A stretch of 64,000 bases of DNA from Amycolatopsis alba DSM 44262 (GTDB lineage Bacteria > Actinomycetota > Actinomycetes > Mycobacteriales > Pseudonocardiaceae): contig NZ_KB913032.1 in NCBI RefSeq assembly GCF_000384215.1, forward strand, positions 9,633,605 to 9,697,604, in the 5' to 3' direction. The position numbers and the translations under genes are program-made. Below are positions 52,649-61,182 of this stretch, in pieces. The notes under the pieces are model-generated. The model saw nothing but the letters and a program-made list of their open reading frames with translations. It was not told the DNA's origin and did no database searches. Each line of letters begins with the position of its first letter. Within the stretch, counting starts at the first letter, position 1.

Positions 52649-53391
52649 TGGCACAGCACACCTTGGATTTGTTCGCCCAGTCGTCTGCGCCAGAGCCCGA
52701 CGCTCCGGCGGGCACGTCCTGGACCGCGGTACGCGACGCGCTCGACACCGACGGGGTCGCGCTCACCGACCCGCTCCTGTCGGCAGAGGAGTGCGCGGAG
52801 GCCCTCTCCTGGTGGGACGAGCCCGCGCGATTCCGCAGCACGGTGGTCATGCAGCGGCACGGGTTCGGGCGCGGCACCTACCGCTATCTCGCCGACCCGC
52901 TGCCCGGCCTCGTCCAGCGACTGCGTGAGCGCCTATACCCTCCGCTGGCCGGCATCGCCAACGACTGGGCACCCCTGCTGAAGGAGCGCCGGTTCCCGCT
53001 GGCGCACCGGGATTTGGCTACCGAATGCGCTGAAGCGGGCCAGTACAAACCCACTCCGCTGCTCCTGCGCTACGGGCCCGGCGACCACGCCACCCTGCAC
53101 CAGGACCTCTACGGCGACATCGTCTTCCCACTGCAGGCCGCGATCATGCTCAACCAGCCCGACCGCGACTTCACCGGCGGGGAAAGCGTGTTCGTCGAAC
53201 AACGCCCCCGCTCCCAGTCCCGCGTGCTCGTCCTGCGCCCCCAGCGCGGGCACGGACTCGTGTTCCCCGTCCGGCACCGGCCGGTCCTCGGCGCGCACGG
53301 CTACCGCCGCCACGCGATGCGCCACGGCACCGGCACAGTCCACACCGGCACCCGCACCGTGCTCGGCATCATCTTCCACAACGCCCGATGA
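52648..53391 (+). CDS. 2-oxoglutarate-Fe(II) oxygenase, Oxygenase-NA type (second copy)
   Basis: A 247-residue paralogue of the protein at 48942. ATG 52648 (AGGAG 6 bases upstream) overlaps the AKR-like gene's stop by one base; GTG 52645 is an alternative. Matching landmarks are FRSTVVMQRHGFGRGTYRYL, the HxD in ATLHQDLYGDIVFPLQAAIM, GGESVFVEQRPRSQSRVLVL and MRHGTGTVHTGTRTVLGIIF. The N-terminus is about 18 residues longer. Two diverged copies in one operon suggest different substrates. A 286-bp gap with no convincing gene follows. Confidence 0.86.
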   Translation: MAQHTLDLFAQSSAPEPDAPAGTSWTAVRDALDTDGVALTDPLLSAEECAEALSWWDEPARFRSTVVMQRHGFGRGTYRYLADPLPGLVQRLRERLYPPLAGIANDWAPLLKERRFPLAHRDLATECAEAGQYKPTPLLLRYGPGDHATLHQDLYGDIVFPLQAAIMLNQPDRDFTGGESVFVEQRPRSQSRVLVLRPQRGHGLVFPVRHRPVLGAHGYRRHAMRHGTGTVHTGTRTVLGIIFHNAR

Positions 53392-53677
53392 GGACGGGTC
53401 GCAGGCTGCGGCATTCCCGGCCGAGGTTGATACCCCGGTGTGGGCCCGAGCCGTTCCGCGAACCACCTCACGAAACCGGCGGCTTACGCGTCTCCACGCG
53501 TGAGCCGGAACCCCGAGTGCCGCAACCCGCTGCGTGTCCTCGAGTTCTCCGTCGCCGCGTGCTCGATGGCGACGGACGGCTCACCCGTCCACGTCGACGC
53601 TCGCTGACCAGGTCACACCTGCTCGATCTCGACAGCAGGCCGCCCCGCCAGCCAGCTCTCCCGTGAGGAACTGAACC

Positions 53678-54178
53678 ATGTCCACCGTCCACACGATCAT
53701 CGACTCCCCGATCGGCGACCTCACCATGGTCACCGACGACGACAACCTGACCCGCCTGTACTTCCCGCACCATTGGGGCAACCCCGACCGGTCCGCGTTC
53801 GGTCCGCGCGACGATCACCGGTTCGAGAACGCCTCCCGCCAGCTCACGAGCTACTTCGCTGGCGACCGCACCGACTTCGACCTGCCGATCCACGCCGACG
53901 GCGACGACTTCCACCACGCCGTCTGGGCCCACGTCGCGACGATCCCCTACGGCGCCACGACCACCTACGGCGACATCGCGACCGCCCTCGGCGATCCGCG
54001 ACTGGCCCGTGACGTCGGCGCCGCCGTCGGGCGCAACCCGCTGTGCATCCTGATCCCGTGCCACCGCGTGGTCGGAAAGAACGGCACACTCACGGGCTAC
54101 GCCGGCGGCCTCACACGCAAACAGTTCCTGCTGGAACTGGAAAAGCCCGCGGTCGAGGAACGAGGGCAACTCTGGTGA
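53678..54178 (+). CDS. ogt: Methylated-DNA-protein cysteine methyltransferase (second copy)
   Basis: A 166-residue enzyme from ATG 53678 with GAGGAAC upstream. The acceptor site is ILIPCHRVVGKNG, preceded by the helix-turn-helix TTTYGDIATALGDPRLARDV and followed by LTGYAGGLTRKQFLLELE. It lacks the N-terminal extension of the copy at 48328 and is quite different in sequence, so it is not a recent duplication. Its stop overlaps the start of the disrupted alkB gene (GTGA). Confidence 0.92.
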   Translation: MSTVHTIIDSPIGDLTMVTDDDNLTRLYFPHHWGNPDRSAFGPRDDHRFENASRQLTSYFAGDRTDFDLPIHADGDDFHHAVWAHVATIPYGATTTYGDIATALGDPRLARDVGAAVGRNPLCILIPCHRVVGKNGTLTGYAGGLTRKQFLLELEKPAVEERGQLW

Positions 54179-54858
54179 CACCACCACGACCGGTCGACCA
54201 CACCCTCTTCGACCTGCCGCGTCCACGCCGCGACATCGCGCCTGGGGCGGTACATCTGCCCGGCTGGCTGAACCTCGAACAGCAACGGCGTCTCGTCGGC
54301 GCGTTCCGCACCTGGAGCCGCGGTCCGGTCCCCATTCGGGCGGCGGCGCTGCCCAGTGGACACCGGATGTCGGTCGAAACGGTCTGCCTCGGCTGGCACT
54401 GGCAGCCCTACCGCTACACCCGCGCCGCCGGCGACGTCAACGGCGCCACCGTCCTCCCGCTTCCCGACTGGCTTGCCGACCTCGGCCGCCAAGCTCTTGC
54501 CGACGCCTACCGCGATCCCGACTCCGCGATCCGCTACTAGCCCGACACCGCCCTGGTGAACTTCTACCATCGCGATTCGAAACTCGGTATGCACCAGGAC
54601 AAGGACGAACACTCCGACGAACCCGTGGTGTCACTCAGCATCGGCGACGCCTGCCGTTTCCGATTCGGCAACACCACCGACCGCGGACAGCCCTACACCG
54701 ACATCGAACTCGCCGGCGGCGACGCGTTCGTCTTCGGTGGCCCCAGCCGCTACGCCTACCACGGAGTACCGAAGACCCACTCCGGCACCGGTGATCCAGC
54801 CACCGGGCTCACCGCCGGACGCATCAACATCACCATGCGCGTCACCGGAATGACCTGA
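54175..54858 (+). pseudogene. alkB-like 2OG-Fe(II) oxygenase gene with an in-frame TAG
   Basis: A 228-codon frame from GTG 54175 is interrupted only by TAG at 54538-54540 (codon 122). Before it: GAVHLPGWLNLEQQRRLVGA, CLGWHWQPYRYTRAAGDVNG, LPDWLADLGRQALADAY. After it, in the same frame: PDTALVNFYHRDSKLGMHQD, with the HxD iron ligands, EPVVSLSIGDACRFRFGN and the distal Arg in AGRINITMRV. Everything fits AlkB (direct reversal of N-alkyl lesions), and no other damage is seen. So this is a very recent nonsense mutation, a read-through site or a sequence error. The TAG replaces one codon in the RYxPDTALVNFY segment. Confidence 0.85.
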
Positions 54859-55214
54859 CCCAGGCCCTGGAGGACCTGGCTTCGCGGCCTGCCAGCGTTC
54901 CCCGTCGCGCCCCAGAGGGCTCGGACGACCGGCCTTCGCTCGTGCACGCCGCTCGCGACCAGAACGATGACGTTGTGCCCTGCAGCGGCCTCTCGGCCGT
55001 CATGCAACCGCACGCGATCGCCCACACGCGCGGGGCCGACACCAGCGCACGACGGCTCGTCGAATCTCGGAGTGCGGGCGTTGACGACAAATCCGGCCTC
55101 CGCGCACACATTTCTCGGGCCAGATCTCACGTCTGAGCCGCGGCCAACGTCTTCCTTATGTCCCCAGGCATCGGAAAGTCTCGACAGCCACCCGTACACA
55201 GAAGGAGACAAAGA
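54859..55214. other. Intergenic stretch, no gene recognised
   Basis: About 355 bases between the broken alkB and the ester cyclase-like gene. Minus-strand frames at 54756-55211 and 54842-55111 have no ribosome site and no family match. No hairpin with a T run was seen. Confidence 0.4.
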
Positions 55215-55664
55215 ATGTCATTGCAGGAGAACAAAGACGTCGTCAGCCGATGGTTCACGGAATTCTGGGGTAACCCCTTCAACCCCGGTGTGATCGACGA
55301 CCTCGCCGCTCCCGACATCCGGTTCGAGTACTCGCTGCACAAACCCATGCGAGGCCGCGACGAGGTGCGTGAATTCGCGACCAGGTTCCGCACCGCGTTC
55401 CCGGACCTCGGTTTCGGGGGCACCGCTGACCTCATCGCCGAGGGCGACTACGTCGTGGGCCAGTGGGAAGGCGGAGGCACGCACACCGGACCGATCGTCT
55501 TCGACGACCTCCCCATCGGATCAACGCCGGCGGCGTCCGGCAAGACCCTCCGCTTCACCGGCACGACCGTCCTCAAGGTCCAGAACGGTCTCATCGTCGA
55601 AGAACTCGGGCTCGACGACGGCGTGACGGTCCTCCAGCAGCTCGGGATCATCCCCAGCGCGTGA
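55215..55664 (+). CDS. SnoaL-like (ester cyclase type) protein
   Basis: A 149-residue cone-shaped alpha+beta-barrel protein from ATG 55215, with AAGGAG 7 bases upstream. The order is typical: an N-terminal helix (ENKDVVSRWFTEFWGNP), a strand run (DIRFEYSLHKPMRGRDEVRE), FRTAFPDLGFGGTADLIAEG and the final LRFTGTTVLKVQNGLIVEEL. SnoaL relatives include polyketide cyclases and many small isomerase-like proteins. Substrate and role cannot be read here. It seems to be a single-gene unit. Confidence 0.82.
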   Translation: MSLQENKDVVSRWFTEFWGNPFNPGVIDDLAAPDIRFEYSLHKPMRGRDEVREFATRFRTAFPDLGFGGTADLIAEGDYVVGQWEGGGTHTGPIVFDDLPIGSTPAASGKTLRFTGTTVLKVQNGLIVEELGLDDGVTVLQQLGIIPSA

Positions 55665-55758
55665 GCCGGGTGCCGACGCCTCGCGGCGAAGGCGCGGCGG
55701 TCGGTCTCGCAGCCCGGCCGCCGCGCCCACGACCGAACGCGACAGGAGGCATCTCCCG

Positions 55759-56019
55759 ATGACAGCCCATGACGGCCACGGCAAGCACTCGGAGATCGCG
55801 CTGGTGGCCTGCCCCGAGTGCGGGAACGTCGCCACGATCGAATGGGAGTCTCGGCTCGCCGGCCTCCTCCACGTGAAAGTGCGCTGCATCGAACGGCACT
55901 GGTTCCTCATGCCCACCGACAGCATCACCTGCTTCGGCACCGACAGACCGTACTGCGGCCCCTGCCGCGACAACGGCAAGGACGCGGACTCCGGCAGCCC
56001 CCGAGGCGGGAATCGTTGA
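55759..56019 (+). CDS. Small zinc-ribbon-like protein
   Basis: An 86-residue product with GGAGG 9 bases before ATG 55759. Two CxxC-type knuckles are visible (LVACPECGNVATIEW and RPYCGPCRDNG), with two further Cys in VRCIERHWFL and SITCFG, so one or two zinc sites are plausible. A central hydrophobic run HWFLMPTD lies between them. No family name comes to mind. It is convergent to the molybdenum hydroxylase operon. Confidence 0.65.
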   Translation: MTAHDGHGKHSEIALVACPECGNVATIEWESRLAGLLHVKVRCIERHWFLMPTDSITCFGTDRPYCGPCRDNGKDADSGSPRGGNR

Positions 56020-56086
56020 TCAAGACCAGGACACGAACCGACGGGGGGAGCTCGTCTTGACAGTTCCCCATCATCCGTTCTCGGGC

Positions 56087-58234
56087 TTAGAGCAGCTTGT
56101 CCTGTGTGATGGGCAGATCGCGGATTCGGCGGCCGGTGGCGTGGTAGATGGCGTTGCCGATCGCCGCCGGGACGCCCGTCATCGGGCATTCACCGAAACC
56201 CCGTGCACCCAAGGCTGTGCTCACGGGATCTGGCTTGTCCACGAACATCACGTCGAGATCGGGCACGTCCGCGTTGACCGCCAGCAGGTACGTCGACAGA
56301 TTCGGATTGGTCACCCGCGCCGTGCGGTGGTCGTAGGTGGTGTGCTCCATCAGCGCGGTGCCGATACCCCAGGTCATTCCGCCGATCACCTGGCTGCGCG
56401 CGGTCTGCCGGTTGAGCACTCGCCCGCAGTCGTAGGCACCGACCATTCGCGTCACCCGAACCCGGCCGTAGCGGGCATCGACCTTGACTTCGACGAAAAC
56501 GGCGCCGCAGCTGTTGCCCGGTTCGTTCGTGCTGGTCGCGGTGTTCTCCACGGGTGAGCCGTGCTTTGAGATGACATCACGGTAGCTGACACGCCGGGAT
56601 CGATCGGCTGCGGCGAACAGGTATCCGTGTTCGGTGACGATCTGGTCGGCGGTCAAGCCGTGCAACGGGGACGCGGGGTCGTCGATCGCGAGCTGGATCA
56701 CCGTGGCGCGTACGGCCTTGGCCGCCTTGTCCACCGCGCCGGTCACGGTGGGCACGGTCGATGAGGACGCCGACGTTCCTGCGGCCGGGTAGCTGGAGTC
56801 GCCGAGCTGGAATTTGACCTGTGCCACCGGAATTCCCAACGCCTGGCCCGCCACCTGCGTCATCACCGTGTACGTGCCGGTGCCGATGTCCTGGGTAGCG
56901 CACTGCGCGACCGCGATCCCGTCGAGTCCGACCCTGACCAGCGCGGACGCCGGACCGCCCTCGTAGGCGTGCATTTCGGTGGCCATGCCCCAGCCGACGT
57001 ACTCGTTGCCCGAACGCGTGGCGCCGGGACGCGGATTACGCCGGGCCCACCCGAAAGCTTTGCGCGCCATGGCATAAGCATCGAGGAGGTACTTGCTGCT
57101 GAAGCGCAGACCGGTCGAGGGGCTGATGTCGGTGTAGTTCCGGATCCGCAGCTCCACCGGGTCCATGCCGAGCTTGTAGCTGAGTTCGTCCAGGGCGGTC
57201 TCGAGGGCGAAATGCGCCGGGAACTCTGGTGCCCGCATGAACTGCCCGGTCGGGAGGTCGAGCCGGGCACCCTGGGCGCGGGTGTGCAGGTTGGGCACCG
57301 CGTAGAGCCGCTGGATCGAGCGGTTCGGGTTGAAGCTCTGCTGGCTGTTCCGTGAAACCTGCTGAGTGCCGATATGGATCAACGACGTCAGCTGACCGCT
57401 GCTCTTGGCTCCGAGCGTGACGTCGGCCCGGTATTCCGCGCGCTGCCCGATGACCGAGTACAACTGCGCCTGGGTCAGCACCAGCTTGAGCGGCCTGCCC
57501 AGCGAGCGGGCGATGGCCACGGTGAACTGCGCATACGGCCCCGCGGCCGCGGACGTCTTCCCGCCGAATCCCCCACCGAGATACTCGCAGAGCACGTGGC
57601 CGTTGGCCGGAGGAACTCCCACCGCGCCGGTCAAGCTGCGCAGGGAACCACCGACGCCCTGTGTGCTGAGGTACGCGGTGAACCGGTCACCATCCCAGAC
57701 GGCCACGATCGCGTGCGGCTCGATCGCATTGTGGTGGTGGGTCGGGCTGGAGTAACGGCCGGTGAGAGTCACGTCCGCCTGCGCGAGCCCGGCTCGCGGA
57801 TCACCGACGATCAGTTCGCCCTGGTTCGGCAACAGGAACACCTCGCCGAGCACATCGTCGATACCCGCCTGCGGGGCCTGCTGGTCCTCGTAGGTCACTG
57901 TCACCATCGTGGCCGCGTCCTGTGCCTGCTCGACGGTCTCCGCCACGACGTAGCCGATGATCTGCCCGTTCGTGTTGATGGTCGCGTTCTGCATCGGAGG
58001 AGTGCCGGTGCCGAGCCGAGGCGCGTTCTCGTGGTTGTAGACGGCCACGACGCCGGGAGCGGCCCGCGCGGCCGACAGGTCCATCGACGCGATCGTGCCG
58101 CGAGCGACGGTGCTCAGCACAAGGCATCCGTGCAGCATGCCGGGGAACGTGTGGTCGGCGGCGTAGCGAGCGCCCCCGGTCACCTTCGCCACACCGTCGA
58201 CACGTTCGAGTGCCTGCCCTACCGGCTGACTCAT
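56087..58234 (-). CDS. Molybdenum hydroxylase large subunit (xanthine/aldehyde oxidase family)
   Basis: A 715-residue molybdopterin cytosine dinucleotide subunit from ATG 58234 with GGGAGGAG upstream. The early motif RVDGVAKVTGGARYAADHTF, the cofactor region YLGGGFGGKTSAAAGPYAQF, FMRAPEFPAHFALETALDEL and the catalytic Glu motif GARGFGECPMTGVPAAIGNA near the end are intact. With the FAD and 2Fe-2S subunits it would form a heterotrimer resembling periplasmic PaoABC, oxidising aldehydes or N-heterocycles. It overlaps the FAD subunit gene by ATGA. The substrate is unknown. Confidence 0.92.
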   Translation of the reverse strand: MSQPVGQALERVDGVAKVTGGARYAADHTFPGMLHGCLVLSTVARGTIASMDLSAARAAPGVVAVYNHENAPRLGTGTPPMQNATINTNGQIIGYVVAETVEQAQDAATMVTVTYEDQQAPQAGIDDVLGEVFLLPNQGELIVGDPRAGLAQADVTLTGRYSSPTHHHNAIEPHAIVAVWDGDRFTAYLSTQGVGGSLRSLTGAVGVPPANGHVLCEYLGGGFGGKTSAAAGPYAQFTVAIARSLGRPLKLVLTQAQLYSVIGQRAEYRADVTLGAKSSGQLTSLIHIGTQQVSRNSQQSFNPNRSIQRLYAVPNLHTRAQGARLDLPTGQFMRAPEFPAHFALETALDELSYKLGMDPVELRIRNYTDISPSTGLRFSSKYLLDAYAMARKAFGWARRNPRPGATRSGNEYVGWGMATEMHAYEGGPASALVRVGLDGIAVAQCATQDIGTGTYTVMTQVAGQALGIPVAQVKFQLGDSSYPAAGTSASSSTVPTVTGAVDKAAKAVRATVIQLAIDDPASPLHGLTADQIVTEHGYLFAAADRSRRVSYRDVISKHGSPVENTATSTNEPGNSCGAVFVEVKVDARYGRVRVTRMVGAYDCGRVLNRQTARSQVIGGMTWGIGTALMEHTTYDHRTARVTNPNLSTYLLAVNADVPDLDVMFVDKPDPVSTALGARGFGECPMTGVPAAIGNAIYHATGRRIRDLPITQDKLL

Positions 58235-59214
58235 CGCACTCCTCCCAGTTCGCGCAGGTGGCCGGCCAAGGCCCGTTGCACCAGATCGACTTTGAACGCG
58301 TTCTCCGCCCGCGGTACGGCCCCGCGAACGAGTGCCTGTCCCGCCGCCGTGAGGGTCGCGTCGGTGATGCGCTTTCCGCGCAGCGCGGCTTCGGCTTCCG
58401 GCGAGCGCCAAGGTTTGGTGGCGACACCGCCGAAGGTGAGCCGGACGTCGCGAACGACGTTGCCGCGCAGGTCCAGTGCCGCGGCGACAGCGACGACGGC
58501 GAATTCGAAAGTCGTCCGGTCCCGCAGTTTCAGATAACCGGACTTGGCCGCCATCGGCGTCAGCGGCACTTCGATACCCAAGATCAGTTCCCCGTGCGCC
58601 AGCACCGTCTCGCGGTCCGGCGTCGTCCCAGGCAGTAAATGGAAGTCGCCCACGGGAATCCTGCGCGGACCGGCGGGCCCCTGAGTCAGCACGACCGCGT
58701 CGACCGCCAGCAGCGCGACCGCGAGATCGGACGGATGGACGGCGATGCAATGGTCACTGCCGCCAAGGACGGCGTGGCCACGATTCCTACCCTCCAAAGC
58801 AGGGCAGCCGCTGCCTGGAGCCCGTTTGTTGCACGGCGATCCCGAGTCGCGGAAATAGCCGCATCGCGTGCGCTGCAAGACGTTCCCGCCGATCGCGGCC
58901 ATGTTCCGGACCTGCGGCGACGCCGATGCCAGCAGTGCCTGGGATACCGCCGGCAGTGCGCTCCGGACAGCCGGGTGCGCGGCCACGTCGGCCATCCTGG
59001 CCAGCGCGCCGATGCGGAGAACCCCGCCCGCCTGTACCACGTCACCGAGTGGCAGTTCGTTGATGTCCACGATCCGGTCGTGGGCGCGGGCACCGTCCTT
59101 CATCAGGTTGAGCAGATCGGTGCCGCCGGCGATGAACCCGGCCCGCGGGCGTTCTCCGACCAGCCGGACGGCGTCGGCCACTGTGGACGGTCTGGCGTAT
59201 TCGAAGGCTTTCAT
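58231..59214 (-). CDS. Molybdenum hydroxylase FAD-binding (medium) subunit
   Basis: A 327-residue subunit from ATG 59214. The FAD motif is FIAGGTDLLNLMKDGARAHD with NMAAIGGNVLQRTRCGYFRD. The Cys cluster TRC, PCNKRAPGSGCPAL matches the extra 4Fe-4S binding loop of PaoB-like subunits. The C-terminal CO_deh_flav_C region follows (FGGVATKPWRSPEAEAALRG). It passes electrons from the iron-sulfur centres to an acceptor. It overlaps both neighbours by ATGA, so the three subunits are coupled. Confidence 0.92.
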   Translation of the reverse strand: MKAFEYARPSTVADAVRLVGERPRAGFIAGGTDLLNLMKDGARAHDRIVDINELPLGDVVQAGGVLRIGALARMADVAAHPAVRSALPAVSQALLASASPQVRNMAAIGGNVLQRTRCGYFRDSGSPCNKRAPGSGCPALEGRNRGHAVLGGSDHCIAVHPSDLAVALLAVDAVVLTQGPAGPRRIPVGDFHLLPGTTPDRETVLAHGELILGIEVPLTPMAAKSGYLKLRDRTTFEFAVVAVAAALDLRGNVVRDVRLTFGGVATKPWRSPEAEAALRGKRITDATLTAAGQALVRGAVPRAENAFKVDLVQRALAGHLRELGGVR

Positions 59215-59816
59215 CGGCGGATCTCCTGCGCGGCGTCCTGGACAGCGGTGACGATGTTGGCGTAGCAGGCACAACGGCAGAGGTTGCCGCTCATCCACTC
59301 CCGAATCTCGTCCGCGGATCCCGTGTGCCCTTCTTCGATACATCCGACCGCAGACATGATCTGCCCGGAAGTGCAGCCACCGCACTGGAAAGCGTCACGC
59401 CGAAGGAAGGCCGTCTGTACCGGATGCAGCTTGTCGCCGTCGGCCAGGCCTTCGATCGTGGTGATCGCCTCGTTCTGGCGCATCACCGCCAGCGTGAGGC
59501 AGGACTTGACGCGGCGATCACCGATGAGCACCGTGCACGCCCCGCATTCGCCTCGATCGCAGCCCTTCTTGGTACCGGTGAGGTCCAATCGCTCCCGTAA
59601 CGCGTCGAGCAGCGTGACCCTGGGTTCCACGGCCAGCCGATACTCGGCGCCGTTCACCTTCAGCCTGACGTCCACTGTGGACGATGCGGCGTCAACCGCG
59701 GCAACGGCCGCCGAAGAAGCTTCCGTGACCTGCGAGATACCTATCATCGCCGCGGCGCCACCAGTCACCTGGAGCACAGTTCGCCGTTTGGGTTCCCAGG
59801 CGATCGGAGCGCTCAC
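59211..59816 (-). CDS. Molybdenum hydroxylase 2Fe-2S (small) subunit, possibly Tat-exported
   Basis: A 201-residue subunit. GTG 59816 is preferred because GGAGG lies 5 bases upstream; ATG 59828 is in frame but has no site. The N-terminus KRRTVLQVTGGAAAMIGISQ resembles a Tat signal, as in PaoA, so the complex may work outside the membrane. The plant-type 2Fe-2S cluster is KKGCDRGECGACTVLIGDRR, and the second is QCGGCTSGQIM plus GNLCRCACY. It is the first gene of the three-gene operon, which follows 11-bp repeats. Confidence 0.92.
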   Translation of the reverse strand: MSAPIAWEPKRRTVLQVTGGAAAMIGISQVTEASSAAVAAVDAASSTVDVRLKVNGAEYRLAVEPRVTLLDALRERLDLTGTKKGCDRGECGACTVLIGDRRVKSCLTLAVMRQNEAITTIEGLADGDKLHPVQTAFLRRDAFQCGGCTSGQIMSAVGCIEEGHTGSADEIREWMSGNLCRCACYANIVTAVQDAAQEIRR

Positions 59817-59880
59817 AATGACCTCCATTTTGGTCCGGATTCGATCACGCTAACCCCGCGAATAGGCCTCGGCAAATGGT

Positions 59881-59924
59881 CTTTCGGTGCGCTTTCGATC
59901 GGTTTTCCGATCGTTTTCGGACAC
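59881..59924. promoter_or_regulatory. Four 11-bp direct repeats upstream of the molybdenum hydroxylase operon
   Basis: Four consecutive 11-bp units begin CTTTCG, CTTTCG, TTTTCC and TTTTCG. They lie 65 bp upstream of GTG 59816 on the promoter side. Direct repeats at a one-turn period are typical OmpR/PhoB-family binding sites. Two further units with the same CTTTCGG core precede the response regulator gene at 61919-61940. Confidence 0.6.
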
Positions 59925-59934
59925 GTGCGCCGGA

Positions 59935-61182
59935 CTACCGCAGCGGGTCCCCGGCCGGCGGAACGGCCGAGCGCGGACGGCTTCCGTCGAGCGCCCGGTC
60001 GGGCAACCAGAGCACGAAGGTGCTGCCGTCGGGGCCGCTGCGGCCGAGCACGAGCTTCCCTTCCTGGCTTTCCGCGATCTGCCGTGCGATCGCGAGCCCG
60101 AGCCCCGTGCTGTCCGCACTGCGCCTGCTGGTCTCGTCGGCGCGGGAGAACCGGTCGAACACCCGGTCCTGCGCCTCCACCGGAACCCCGGGGCCCTCGT
60201 CGCCCACCGCCGCCCATGCCCAGCCGTCCCGGCTGCCGGTGCCGACGGTGATCGTGCTGCCTTCCGGCGCCAGCCGGATCGCGTTGGACAGCAGGTTGCC
60301 CAAGGCCCGGTTGAGGGCGTCGGCGTCGCCGTACACGATCGGGCCGGGGTGCAACGCCTCGTGGATGCGCAGCCCGCGCCGTGCGGAGACGAGGCGGTGT
60401 TCCCGCGCCGCGGCGGCGGCGACGGCGGCCAGGTCTATGTCGCGGTCGACGAAGGTCTCCGAGCGCAGCCGCGCGGTGGCGAGCAGGTCTTCGAGCAGAC
60501 GGCGCATCCGCCGGGTGGCCTCGAGGACGACGGCACTGGCCTCCTGTCTTTCGAGCGCGGTCGACGACTCGTTGCCGAGGACGGCCTCGACGTTGGCCTG
60601 CACGATCGAGACGGGATTACGCAGCTCGTGCGACATGTCCTCGACGAGCATGCGTTCCGCCCGGAACGCGCGGTCGAGCCGTTCGAGCATGCCGTCGATG
60701 GTGTCCGCGAGCGTCCGGAGCTCGTCGTTCGGGCCCGACGCGTTGATCCGCCGGGAGAGATCCGTGGCGGTGATGTCCTGTGTGGTGGCGGTGATCGCGC
60801 CGACCGGGCGCAATGCCCGCCCGGCCACCCACCAGCCGATGGCGATGCTGAGCACGAACATCACCGCCAGCGCCAGCAACGAGTAGTCCCGCAGGTTCTG
60901 CAAGGCGGTGAAGTTGACAGCCCGCTGCACACTGCCGAGGTCGGAGAGCTCGAACGTCTCCCCCGGCTTGTAGACGACGGTGCCGTCCCCCATCCGCTGG
61001 AACTTTCGCACCAGTACCGAATCCAGCGGGGCGGCGATGATCGACCAAGACAACGCCACGTAGGCCCCGAACAGCAGGACCACGGTGATCCCGAACAGCA
61101 GGGCCGAGTAGGTGAGGGTGAGCCGCATGCGGATCGTGCGCGGCCACGGCGGGCGCACCCATGCCCACCGGCCGCGTGTCAT
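59935..61182 (-). CDS. Sensor histidine kinase
   Basis: A 415-residue kinase from ATG 61182, overlapping the response regulator gene by ATGA. Two membrane helices (about 20-46 and 98-120) bracket a small extracytoplasmic sensor of about 50 residues. A HAMP domain follows (RALRPVGAITATTQDITATD), then HisKA with phospho-accepting His in EDMSHELRNPVSIVQANVEA, and HATPase with N box LGNLLSNAIRLAPEG, VGDEGPGVP and GLGLAIARQIAES. It probably phosphorylates the adjacent regulator. The signal is unknown; the molybdenum hydroxylase operon downstream is the likely target. Confidence 0.92.
   Translation of the reverse strand: MTRGRWAWVRPPWPRTIRMRLTLTYSALLFGITVVLLFGAYVALSWSIIAAPLDSVLVRKFQRMGDGTVVYKPGETFELSDLGSVQRAVNFTALQNLRDYSLLALAVMFVLSIAIGWWVAGRALRPVGAITATTQDITATDLSRRINASGPNDELRTLADTIDGMLERLDRAFRAERMLVEDMSHELRNPVSIVQANVEAVLGNESSTALERQEASAVVLEATRRMRRLLEDLLATARLRSETFVDRDIDLAAVAAAAAREHRLVSARRGLRIHEALHPGPIVYGDADALNRALGNLLSNAIRLAPEGSTITVGTGSRDGWAWAAVGDEGPGVPVEAQDRVFDRFSRADETSRRSADSTGLGLAIARQIAESQEGKLVLGRSGPDGSTFVLWLPDRALDGSRPRSAVPPAGDPLR

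Noticed and set aside
53388..53666. Possible second Ada-domain gene starting ATGAGGACG right after the second oxygenase
   Set aside because: The start resembles that of the Ada-domain gene at 49655, but no Cys motif or similar sequence follows in any frame.
54756..55211. 151-residue minus-strand frame downstream of alkB
   Set aside because: No ribosome site; half of it is antisense to alkB and the rest matches no family.
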